Positions 7,878-16,121 of a stretch of 64,000 bases of DNA are shown here, piece by piece. The stretch spans positions 167,821 to 231,820 of the forward strand of contig CATLBR010000001.1 in the NCBI GenBank assembly GCA_949879795.1. Direction: 5' to 3'. A program made the translations under genes and the position numbers. Origin of the DNA: an uncultured Hungatella sp. (GTDB taxonomy: Bacteria > Bacillota > Clostridia > Lachnospirales > Lachnospiraceae). Every line of letters begins with the position of its first letter. Within the stretch, counting starts at the first letter, position 1. The notes under the pieces are model-generated. The model did not search any database. It was not told where the DNA came from and saw only the letters and a program-made list of their open reading frames with translations.

Positions 7878-9255
7878 TTATTTTAATGAAAATACGCTGG
7901 ACGAGCTGATAGAGGAGATTAAATTTGTATATCAGTCTGATGACAGGCCGTGGGTGATTGGGTACAGTGGGGGAAAAGATTCTACGGCCGTGGTAGAGCT
8001 GGTATATAAAATGCTTTTGTCACTGCCGGATTGGCAGAGGAACAAGAACGTGTATATTGTGTCTTCGGATACGCTTATCGAAAATCCGTTGATCAAGATC
8101 TATTTGAATAAAATGAATCGTCTGCTGGGGGAGGCGGCTGCCAGAGACGGTCTTCCCATGAAGTCTTCCATGGTAACTCCGCCGGCCAATAACTCCTTTT
8201 GGGCCAATGTCATAGGAAGGGGATTTCCTACACCCAAGATGAACGGGAAGTTCCGTTGGTGTACGGATCGTCTGAAAATTAATCCCAGCGCTGATTATAT
8301 CAGGGAAGTGATCAGAAAAGAGGGGCAGGAAGTGGTGGTACTCCTGGGTGTGAGGAAGGACGAGAGCATAGCAAGGAAAAGGAGAATTGAGGGAAGAGAG
8401 CTGTCAAACAGGCTGATGAATCGTCATGAGACGATTCAGGACGCTTATGTATATAATCCTATTGTTGAATTGACGACGGAAGATGTGTGGGACGTTCTTC
8501 TCAATCTGGATGGCGGCGCTACGCCATGGGGTTCTGACAACAACGAACTGGTTAGCTTATATTCTGGGGCGGACAGTGGGGAATGTCCTTTTGCGGGGAC
8601 ACAGGGAGGAAACCAGACACAGAGCTGCGGCAATTCCAGATTCGGATGCTGGGTCTGTACGGTGGTGAAGGAGGATAAATCCCTGAATGGTTTTATTAAA
8701 AGCGGTCATCGGGAACTGATCCCTTTATCCAATTTCAGAACCTGGATTATGAGTATTCGGGACAGAGATGAATATCGGGAAAAAAAGAGAAGAAATGGGA
8801 CTGTCTATGAGACAAAGACAGGTGAGATGGGGTATGGGCCATTTACCTGGGAGGCAAGGCAGCTGATTCTCAAAGAGCTGATTGAGACTCAAAAGAAGAT
8901 GGGATATGAGTTGATTACTACGGAGGAATTGAAGGCTATTGATGAGATATGGGATCAGGAACTTGATTTCTCCAGAAGGACGTTGGTGGAGTTATATGAA
9001 GAACTAACCGGCGGGAGACTGCCATGGTATCCCTACAAGGAGCCTTTGCTGGATATGGAAACAGTGGAGGAATTGGAGCGGTTAGCTGAGGAGAATGAGG
9101 TGCCTTTTGACCTGGTGAGAAATCTGATTCTCTCAGTGTATCACAATAAAAATTATTCGAATCAAAAAATTATGAAGGAAGCCATGGAGCGTCTGCTGAA
9201 TCAGCAATGGCTCCATTATGATGTCTTGAAGGAGATTGAAGATGAAGATAAATAA
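7861..9255 (+). CDS. dndC: DndC, phosphorothioation ATP-pyrophosphatase / Fe-S sulfurtransferase
   Basis: About 464 aa. GYSGGKDSTAV near residue 35 is the PP-loop that activates the DNA phosphate with ATP. The DndC-specific cysteine cluster near residues 240-268 (ECPFAG, then SCGNSRFGCWVC) coordinates a 4Fe-4S cluster and passes sulfur on from DndA. Length and motifs fit DndC well. Several starts are possible (GTG 7858, ATG 7861, 7864, 7870); the AGGG upstream favours 7861 or 7864. It overlaps the XRE gene at its 5' end and dndD at its 3' end (14 bp), typical of a tightly coupled operon. It acts in the cytoplasm with DndD and DndE on chromosomal DNA. Confidence 0.95.
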   Translation: MMAMNSYFNENTLDELIEEIKFVYQSDDRPWVIGYSGGKDSTAVVELVYKMLLSLPDWQRNKNVYIVSSDTLIENPLIKIYLNKMNRLLGEAAARDGLPMKSSMVTPPANNSFWANVIGRGFPTPKMNGKFRWCTDRLKINPSADYIREVIRKEGQEVVVLLGVRKDESIARKRRIEGRELSNRLMNRHETIQDAYVYNPIVELTTEDVWDVLLNLDGGATPWGSDNNELVSLYSGADSGECPFAGTQGGNQTQSCGNSRFGCWVCTVVKEDKSLNGFIKSGHRELIPLSNFRTWIMSIRDRDEYREKKRRNGTVYETKTGEMGYGPFTWEARQLILKELIETQKKMGYELITTEELKAIDEIWDQELDFSRRTLVELYEELTGGRLPWYPYKEPLLDMETVEELERLAEENEVPFDLVRNLILSVYHNKNYSNQKIMKEAMERLLNQQWLHYDVLKEIEDEDK

Positions 9256-11401
9256 AATACTGTTGTATAATTTTAACTCCTTTGAGGGATTGAATGAGCT
9301 TGATTTTTCGGGTACGACACAGGACAGGAATATTGTTCTCATCGGAGGGAAAAACGGAGCGGGAAAGACTTCGCTGTTTACGGCGATTAAGATTGCTTTA
9401 TATGGTCCTTTGGCTTTCGGATATGTGGGAATCAACCCTCATTACATAGCTAAGATAAAAGATTGTATTAATTCAAAGGCATTTCAGAAGAATAAGGTGG
9501 AGTCAAAGGTTCAGATAACCATCTCCCTGATGGTGGAGAGGGAGGTGAAAGAGTATGAGATAACCAGGGAGTGGGATTACAGCAGACAAAAACTTATAGA
9601 AAAGTATTTTGTAAAGATGGATGGGAAATTGTTAAATGATGATGAGCTGTCCTACTTCCAAAATTATCTCCAAAGTATTGTTCCGCCGGATTTATTTGAG
9701 TTCTTTTTGTTTGACGGGGAGGAAGTGGGAAGTATTTTTTCTACCAGCGCCTATAATACCTATGTTAAAAACGCGGTGTATACCTTATGTGGCCTGGATA
9801 CCTTTGAGATTATCAGAAAATATACAGGGAGTTATATTGGGAAAGCTGTTGGCGAAGATGAGAAAAAACTTCATAGAGAGTACGAAAGTGTAAAGGAGTC
9901 CGTGGAAGCACTGGAGGTCCTTGAAAAAAAATTGGGGGAGCAGATAACACAGGAGAAAGAGGAACTGGAGCAGGTTGAGACAGATTTAACGGAGCTGGAG
10001 ACTGCTTTTAAAAAAGCAGGAGGAATTACGGAGAAGGAGAGGAAAAGGCTGGCAAAGGAGTTTGAAGAAGCAGAACGGGCAAAGGCGGAATCTACGGCAA
10101 AGCTAAAGTTGTTTGTCGAGGGGTTAATGCCATTTTATATGTTGAAGGACTTTGCCGAAGGGGTTGTCATACAGCTGGAGAAGGAGGAGCAAAGCAGGCT
10201 CTTTTACTATATACAGGAGAAATTGAACCGGGAGGATATCCGACACAGTTTTGAGGGAACCAATATTACAGAGACAGGTATTGAGTCTTTTATCGGGAAG
10301 TTTCTTGAGCGATTTAAGCCAGGGGGATTTGTGGAGGGGGAAGAACCGCTCCATGATCTGTCCAGGGAAGATACGGCCAGGGTTCATGCTATGATTACCA
10401 GTGTTAAAGATTTTGATTCTCAGGCTATGGTTGAGACGGTATACAGGAAGCAGTGGGCTTCTGAGCGCACTTCGGAGATCAATAAAGTTTTGAGGAATGC
10501 CATGGCAGATGAGGATATGGCAGGATTTGCGGAGAGGGAAAACCGTTTACTGAAAAGAAAGGAAGAATTGGTCACAAGACTTGGGGAGAGTCAGAGGCAG
10601 CTAAAAGAATTAGAGGAGAAGAAGACAGCGGGAATACAGCAGAGAGACAGGACGCTGCAGAGATTAAGAGAGAGTGTTCAAAATAAGCATGTTTTGGAAC
10701 TGAGCGCAGGTTTGTCTCAGATGATGGGAAGATTTTTGACGGATAAGACAGAAGCTGTGAGAAGAGAGCTGGAGGCTTTGATTGTAAAAAATCTTCAGCA
10801 TATTTACCGAAAAGATAATCTGATTACCCATATTGAGATTGATGAGGATTTTGAGTTTCATCTTTACCAGGATGCTGTGTATAGTGTGACAGAACTGGCA
10901 TACTTGATACGGAATTTGGGAAGAGAGGCTTTTTCTCTGGAAATAGGAAAAAAGGGCCAGATGTTTTTGTGTGAGAAATATGGGGTCAGCAGTCTGAAAC
11001 AGCTTCAGAAGATCCTGGTGGGGGGAGAGGGACAAGAAGAAGTAGATTTATATAAAAAGATTGATATTAGCAGGCTCTCCAAAGGGGAGCGGCAGATTTT
11101 TATTTTGTCACTGTATTGGGGCATTATCAAATTGTCGGGGCAGGATATTCCCTTTATTATCGACACTCCATATGCTCGAATCGATGCCAATCATCGAATG
11201 GAGATATCGGAAAAATTCTTTCCCAATATCAGCAGACAGGTGATTATTCTTTCTACTGACGAGGAGATTAATGATGAGTATTATCAGATTTTGAAGCCCC
11301 ATATTGCCAGGGAATTTTTATTGGTGAATGATGAGAATCAAAACAAGACTTCTATTGAACAACATTACTTTTTCTTTTTTAATGATGAGGAACAGCCATG
11401 A
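9242..11401 (+). CDS. dndD: DndD, SMC/Rad50-like ATPase of phosphorothioation
   Basis: 719 aa from ATG 9242 (AAGGAG at 9229-9234, 7-base spacing; a TTG at 9236 is less likely). GGKNGAGKTS near residue 38 is Walker A. The ABC signature LSKGERQ lies near residue 612 and Walker B IIDTPYARID near residue 637. Between them are two long heptad-rich, Glu/Lys-rich stretches (about 210-290 and 425-490) that form an SMC-like coiled coil. DndD hydrolyses ATP and is thought to open or nick the DNA backbone for sulfur insertion. The stop overlaps the dndE start (ATGA). Confidence 0.95.
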   Translation: MKINKILLYNFNSFEGLNELDFSGTTQDRNIVLIGGKNGAGKTSLFTAIKIALYGPLAFGYVGINPHYIAKIKDCINSKAFQKNKVESKVQITISLMVEREVKEYEITREWDYSRQKLIEKYFVKMDGKLLNDDELSYFQNYLQSIVPPDLFEFFLFDGEEVGSIFSTSAYNTYVKNAVYTLCGLDTFEIIRKYTGSYIGKAVGEDEKKLHREYESVKESVEALEVLEKKLGEQITQEKEELEQVETDLTELETAFKKAGGITEKERKRLAKEFEEAERAKAESTAKLKLFVEGLMPFYMLKDFAEGVVIQLEKEEQSRLFYYIQEKLNREDIRHSFEGTNITETGIESFIGKFLERFKPGGFVEGEEPLHDLSREDTARVHAMITSVKDFDSQAMVETVYRKQWASERTSEINKVLRNAMADEDMAGFAERENRLLKRKEELVTRLGESQRQLKELEEKKTAGIQQRDRTLQRLRESVQNKHVLELSAGLSQMMGRFLTDKTEAVRRELEALIVKNLQHIYRKDNLITHIEIDEDFEFHLYQDAVYSVTELAYLIRNLGREAFSLEIGKKGQMFLCEKYGVSSLKQLQKILVGGEGQEEVDLYKKIDISRLSKGERQIFILSLYWGIIKLSGQDIPFIIDTPYARIDANHRMEISEKFFPNISRQVIILSTDEEINDEYYQILKPHIAREFLLVNDENQNKTSIEQHYFFFFNDEEQP

Positions 11402-11778
11402 TATTTCGATTAAAAACGTCAAAGCAGACCCAGGAGATTTTTCAGCAGCTGGAGAGTAAAACGAATTATAAGCCATATACGTTAGTAAAGCATGCCATCG
11501 CATGGTCTTTGAAGGAACATACTTCTGTGAAAGACTTTCGATCGGATTCGGAGGGGCTGGATCTGAACAGGCAGACCATAACGGGGGATTATGAGGTGTA
11601 TTTTAAGGTCCTGATAGAGGAGGTGGAGGGAAGATATCTTCCGGAGGAGGAGTATTTTCCAAAGTATGTGAAGGCTCATATTGATCGTGGAAGCAAGCTG
11701 CTTTTTGACATGTATAAACATGCGGGAAGTGTGGATAAGTATATTTTACAGGTTTTGGGAGTGGGGGATACGGTATGA
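11398..11778 (+). CDS. dndE: DndE, phosphorothioation DNA-binding protein
   Basis: 126 aa, the usual DndE size. The N-terminus MIFRLKTSKQTQEIFQQLE and the following helices fit the small, all-helical DndE fold, which binds nicked DNA as a tetramer and is needed for sulfur incorporation. It overlaps dndD by four bases (ATGA) and dndA by four bases (ATGA). Confidence 0.92.
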   Translation: MIFRLKTSKQTQEIFQQLESKTNYKPYTLVKHAIAWSLKEHTSVKDFRSDSEGLDLNRQTITGDYEVYFKVLIEEVEGRYLPEEEYFPKYVKAHIDRGSKLLFDMYKHAGSVDKYILQVLGVGDTV

Positions 11779-12968
11779 TCTATTTTGATAACAGTGCTAC
11801 TTCTCCTATCGATGGAGAAGTGCTGGAGGCCATGCTGCCTTATCTGAGGGAGGAGTATGGGAATCCTTCCAGCAAGTATTATGGTAAGGCGGTGAATGCC
11901 CGCAATGCGGTTGAGGAGGCCAGAGAGGCAGTAGCCAGGCTTCTTGGGGCAAGGCCGGAGGAGTTGGTGTTTACGGCCGGGGCAACGGAGAGCACGAATT
12001 TTATTATAAAAGGATATATGGATTATCGCCGGTATTATGGGGACGGGAAAAATCATATTATTACGTCAGTGGCGGAGCATAAGGCCACACTGAATACGTG
12101 TAAGTATCTGAATGGGGAATTGTATTCTAATAATGACCCGACTATCAGCCTCTTTGGGGACAAGAAACGGGTGGACCGGGGGTATGAAGCCACTTTTGTC
12201 GGGATTACGGAGTACGGGGAGATTATGCCTGAGGCTGTGGAGGAGGCGATTCGGGATAATACGGCCATGGTTTCTGTGATCTATGTGAATAATGAGGTGG
12301 GTACAATCAGTGATGTGGGAAAGATCGCAAAACTGTGCGGCAAGTGTGGCATAGGGATTCATTCGGATATCACCCAGGCTTTGGGTAAGATCAAGGTTGA
12401 TGTCCATGGTTTGGGGCTGGATTATGCTTCCTGTTCGGCTCACAAAATCTATGGGCCTAAGGGAATCGGGGCAGCGTTTCTGAAGAGTGACGCTTATGGC
12501 ATAGAGCCGATTACGGCGCTTTTACATGGGGGGGAACAGGAGTCGGGATTTCGGGGGGGAACTCTGGCTGTCCATGATATTGTTGGGTTTGGAAAGGCAG
12601 CGGAGCTGGCGGTCAGAGATATGGACAAGAATGAGGCTTTATTAAAGAGTCTGGATGACAGGCTGGTGGGAAAGCTTCTTGGTATACCGGATATTTTTTT
12701 GACCAATGAGTCAAAAAAGAGGGTTCCGGGGATTGTGAGTATTCTTGTTAACAAAAAGGATTTTCACAATGAGCGTTTTATTAAAAGGGTAAGTGATCAG
12801 CTTGCCATTTCTACAGGTTCTGCCTGCAGCGCGGGGGAGCCTTCTTATGTGATTGCCTCTCTGGGTAAGGCGGATAAGGTGTCGAAAGTATTAAGAATCT
12901 CCATTAACAAATTTACTACACAAGAGGAGATTGATCAGCTTGTTCAAATTTTTGCGGATCATCTATAA
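11775..12968 (+). CDS. dndA: DndA, NifS/IscS-type cysteine desulfurase
   Basis: 397 aa, PLP-dependent aminotransferase class V. SAHKIYGPKG carries the PLP lysine (Lys224), and STGSACSAG near residue 350 carries the catalytic cysteine that takes sulfur from L-cysteine as persulfide. FTAGATESTN is the phosphate-binding region. It overlaps dndE by four bases. Its place after dndE gives the order C-D-E-A, unlike the classic Streptomyces layout where dndA is divergent; the same order is reported for the DndCDEA-PbeABCD systems. It should deliver sulfur to the DndC Fe-S centre. Confidence 0.95.
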   Translation: MIYFDNSATSPIDGEVLEAMLPYLREEYGNPSSKYYGKAVNARNAVEEAREAVARLLGARPEELVFTAGATESTNFIIKGYMDYRRYYGDGKNHIITSVAEHKATLNTCKYLNGELYSNNDPTISLFGDKKRVDRGYEATFVGITEYGEIMPEAVEEAIRDNTAMVSVIYVNNEVGTISDVGKIAKLCGKCGIGIHSDITQALGKIKVDVHGLGLDYASCSAHKIYGPKGIGAAFLKSDAYGIEPITALLHGGEQESGFRGGTLAVHDIVGFGKAAELAVRDMDKNEALLKSLDDRLVGKLLGIPDIFLTNESKKRVPGIVSILVNKKDFHNERFIKRVSDQLAISTGSACSAGEPSYVIASLGKADKVSKVLRISINKFTTQEEIDQLVQIFADHL

Positions 12969-12979
12969 GGATAACTGAT

Positions 12980-15900
12980 ATGGCAATGATGATAGATAAA
13001 AGACCTCAGTTTGAGGGAGAGAAAGTTACGTGGGACAGTTTTTCTAAAAATCTACCAAATGATGTGGTGGTGTACACTCACAGGGAGGTTTTAGGCGGGG
13101 ATGAGTGTGATTTTGCGCTGCTTATAAAGAACCGGGGGATTTTGATTGTGGAAGTGAAGGGGTGGAGCGCAAAACATATCTATGAGGTTATGAGTGATGG
13201 ACAGGTGGTCTTGACAAATGATTCATCAGAGCCGGAAAAAACACAAGGGTCTCCCAGGGAGCAGGCGAGAAAATACAGGTTTCAGTGGCTGAATTTTATT
13301 CAGGACCGTCTTGGGTTCAGCCCTTTGGTACTCCATATGGTGTGTTATCCTTTTTTGTCTGAGAGGGAGTATTGGGAGAAGAGGCTGGATATTATTTCGG
13401 AGAAGGGAATTACTTTGTTCAGGGAGGACTTAAGAAATCCTGTAAAATTGGGCCAGAAGATAGATAATTGGTTTCATGTGAAAAGAGGAATTTCGTCCGT
13501 TGATTTTGATGATACCAAGATGGCATTGGTGAGGCAGGTATTGGAACCTTCTTTTCAGGGAAAGCAGGGGGAAGTAAAAGAGATTTTTGGCTCTTATTCT
13601 CTGCTGAAAGTGTTTGACAGAGAGATTAAGTCAGATCAGGATCTGGAGGAATTAACAGCCGCGTATTTTCAGGGTACAAAAATTTTTTTATTTGTCCGGG
13701 AGGAAGAAGAACTTCAAAGGCTGGGGGATAAGCTGAGGGAAGGGTTTCACAGAAGAAATATTGTGGCAGAGCATGGAAATATAAGATTTTCCAAAGTGGG
13801 AGAAAAGCAAAGAGCTGTTTATGAAAAGGGCAAGGGTGAATTGCGTCTTTTCAATTTTGAGGCATATTGTATAAAGGAAGATTTTACAGATGGGGAAGAT
13901 ATCTGTGTGCTTGAAGGTCAGGTCAATGGGGTACAGGATAGAATTTTGAGGCGGATAGAGGGGGAGACAAACTTTAATTACGGGCAGTTTTTGATTGAGC
14001 ATACGGATATTCGAAGAAATGTGCTTGTGAGGGCCGGAGCCGGAACAGGAAAAACCTATTCGATGGTTTCGAGAATCGCCTTTTTGTGCAACAACAGAGA
14101 GGGAACGGTCTGTAATCTTGTAGAAGATGTCGCAATGGTGACCTTTACCAATGAGGCAGCGGATAATATGAAGGTAAGGCTCAAGCAGGCTTTTATGAAT
14201 TATTATCTGCTCACAAGAAATAAAAGGTTTCTTCGCAAGATAGAGTCTGTAGATCTGATGCAGATTTCAACGATTCATAAGTTCGCTAAGTCGGTGATTC
14301 AAAATTTGTCTTTGGGATTTGGCGTAGGACATGATGTTGCTATTACTTCCAGCTCTTATGAAAAGGAACGGATTTATGAAAAATATTTAAATGACTATCT
14401 GGTCAGGGCGGAGGAAAAAAATCCTGATGTTGCCAGTAAACTGTGGATGCCGGTGCATAAGTTCAGAAAGATTCTGATAAATTTCGCGAAACAGCTTTAT
14501 GATAAGAGCTGTGACATAAAAACCATTCTCCCGGAGGAGATGGGAGATTTTCGTGAGATACCATTTTTTAATGAGATGATCAATCAGGTTATCATTCCTG
14601 CTGAGAGGGAGTACCATGATGAGCTCTTGTCAAAAAATAAGATTGACCTGAAGGAGTGTATGATATTTCTTCAGCGTGCTTTGAAGGATATTGGCGCCAA
14701 TAAATGGAGCATTGGCTATAAATATCTGTTTATTGATGAGTTCCAGGATACAGATGATGTTCAGATTGATTCATTTTTGAAGCTGCTGGAAAAGGCAGAA
14801 GGGTTGAAGCTGTTTCTCGTTGGAGACATTAAACAGAGTATTTATCGGTTTCGGGGCGCTACAGACAGCGCTTTTGAGAGAGTGAAAAAAGGGGGAGTTG
14901 ATTGGAGTGAGTATTCACTTTCCAGAAACTATAGGACAGACGCCAAACTTTTGGAGAGCCTGGATAAATTTTTTTGTAAAATGGGGAACAGAGGATATTT
15001 AAAGTTTGTGAAAGGTCAGGATACTTTGAAAAGCAATATTGTCGGGGGACTGGACAAAAGTCAGCTTATCAGAAAGGTGGAATATTCCGGTCGCCAAAAT
15101 GGAACTTTGATGGAGGTTCTGTTTGGAGAAATTCAACATCAGAGAGATATAATTGAACATTTGAAGGCTGCCAGAACGTTGGAGCCGAAAGAAAAGATCA
15201 TTGTTCTTCTGGTCAGGGAGAACTGGCAGATAGAAAAAATTTTGCTTGAATCCAGAAAAAGAGGGTGTTATATGGAGACGGAGGTTGGAGGGGATTTGTA
15301 TCAATTGACTTCAACGATGGATCTGTATAAACTGGTAATGGCCCTTATGAACCCAAAGGATCCGGTATTTCTCTTTAACTTGATGAAGTCGAATTATGTT
15401 AATCTGCAGTTGGATATACAGGGGCTTCGCGGTATAGGGAAGGATCAGAAGGCAGAAATTTTGATTGGAATTTTGAATCAGTATTTTGATGAGAATCTTG
15501 GAAAAACCTGGGAAGAAGTGATAAGGGAACTTTACAGAAAACCCGTTCTGGCAGTGCTGCGTGATATTTATGAGGGCACACAACCTTGGCAAAATTATGA
15601 TCAGGGAGAGTCCGGACAAAAATTTTACAGGGCTAATTATGATCTGGTACTTGAGAAGATGATAAAGGCATATAGTGTGGATTATTTGTCGTTGAGTGTG
15701 ATTGAAAACAGCCTGCATATTAATATTCTTACTGGCCAGGAAGACTTGGCAAGAAATGTAAACAGGGAAACAGAGGATATCAGGATTGTCTGCACGACAG
15801 TACATAAGGCGAAAGGTTTGGAATATGGGACGGTGATTCTGCCTTACTGTGACTGGAATATGGGAACTACGGATAAATCTCCTTTAGATGTGAATTACTC

Positions 15901-16120
15901 TGATCATAAGCTGTCATATGGAATAAAAATCAAGAAGTTTAAAAAAACACAAAAAGTGTACAATTCCAATTATGATGTAAAAGAGGAAAGTTCCCAAAGA
16001 ATTCAGGAGGAATCCAGAGTACTGTATGTGGCTTTGACAAGGGCAATCCGCAATATTGTCTGGCTGAAAAATGCAGATGTTCATGAAGAAAATTCCTGGC
16101 AGGAATTTATGGAGGGATAG
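12980..16120 (+). CDS. NERD nuclease domain fused to UvrD/Rep superfamily 1 helicase
   Basis: 1046 aa. Residues about 15-200 are a NERD (PD-(D/E)XK-like) domain with GDECDFAL and LIVEVKGW, the acidic and ExK active-site elements. From about residue 335 a UvrD/AddA-type helicase follows: Walker A RAGAGTGKTYS near 352, Walker B YLFIDEFQDT, LVGDIKQSIYRFRGA, SRNYRT, TVHKAKGLEYGTVILP and RVLYVALTRA. It should be an ATP-driven 3'-5' DNA translocase with an attached nuclease, acting on foreign or damaged DNA. It starts 12 bp after dndA and ends 2 bp before the next gene, so it belongs to the dnd operon. Such a helicase is not part of classic dndBCDE or dndFGH. Confidence 0.9.
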   Translation: MAMMIDKRPQFEGEKVTWDSFSKNLPNDVVVYTHREVLGGDECDFALLIKNRGILIVEVKGWSAKHIYEVMSDGQVVLTNDSSEPEKTQGSPREQARKYRFQWLNFIQDRLGFSPLVLHMVCYPFLSEREYWEKRLDIISEKGITLFREDLRNPVKLGQKIDNWFHVKRGISSVDFDDTKMALVRQVLEPSFQGKQGEVKEIFGSYSLLKVFDREIKSDQDLEELTAAYFQGTKIFLFVREEEELQRLGDKLREGFHRRNIVAEHGNIRFSKVGEKQRAVYEKGKGELRLFNFEAYCIKEDFTDGEDICVLEGQVNGVQDRILRRIEGETNFNYGQFLIEHTDIRRNVLVRAGAGTGKTYSMVSRIAFLCNNREGTVCNLVEDVAMVTFTNEAADNMKVRLKQAFMNYYLLTRNKRFLRKIESVDLMQISTIHKFAKSVIQNLSLGFGVGHDVAITSSSYEKERIYEKYLNDYLVRAEEKNPDVASKLWMPVHKFRKILINFAKQLYDKSCDIKTILPEEMGDFREIPFFNEMINQVIIPAEREYHDELLSKNKIDLKECMIFLQRALKDIGANKWSIGYKYLFIDEFQDTDDVQIDSFLKLLEKAEGLKLFLVGDIKQSIYRFRGATDSAFERVKKGGVDWSEYSLSRNYRTDAKLLESLDKFFCKMGNRGYLKFVKGQDTLKSNIVGGLDKSQLIRKVEYSGRQNGTLMEVLFGEIQHQRDIIEHLKAARTLEPKEKIIVLLVRENWQIEKILLESRKRGCYMETEVGGDLYQLTSTMDLYKLVMALMNPKDPVFLFNLMKSNYVNLQLDIQGLRGIGKDQKAEILIGILNQYFDENLGKTWEEVIRELYRKPVLAVLRDIYEGTQPWQNYDQGESGQKFYRANYDLVLEKMIKAYSVDYLSLSVIENSLHINILTGQEDLARNVNRETEDIRIVCTTVHKAKGLEYGTVILPYCDWNMGTTDKSPLDVNYSDHKLSYGIKIKKFKKTQKVYNSNYDVKEESSQRIQEESRVLYVALTRAIRNIVWLKNADVHEENSWQEFMEG

Positions 16121-16121
16121 C

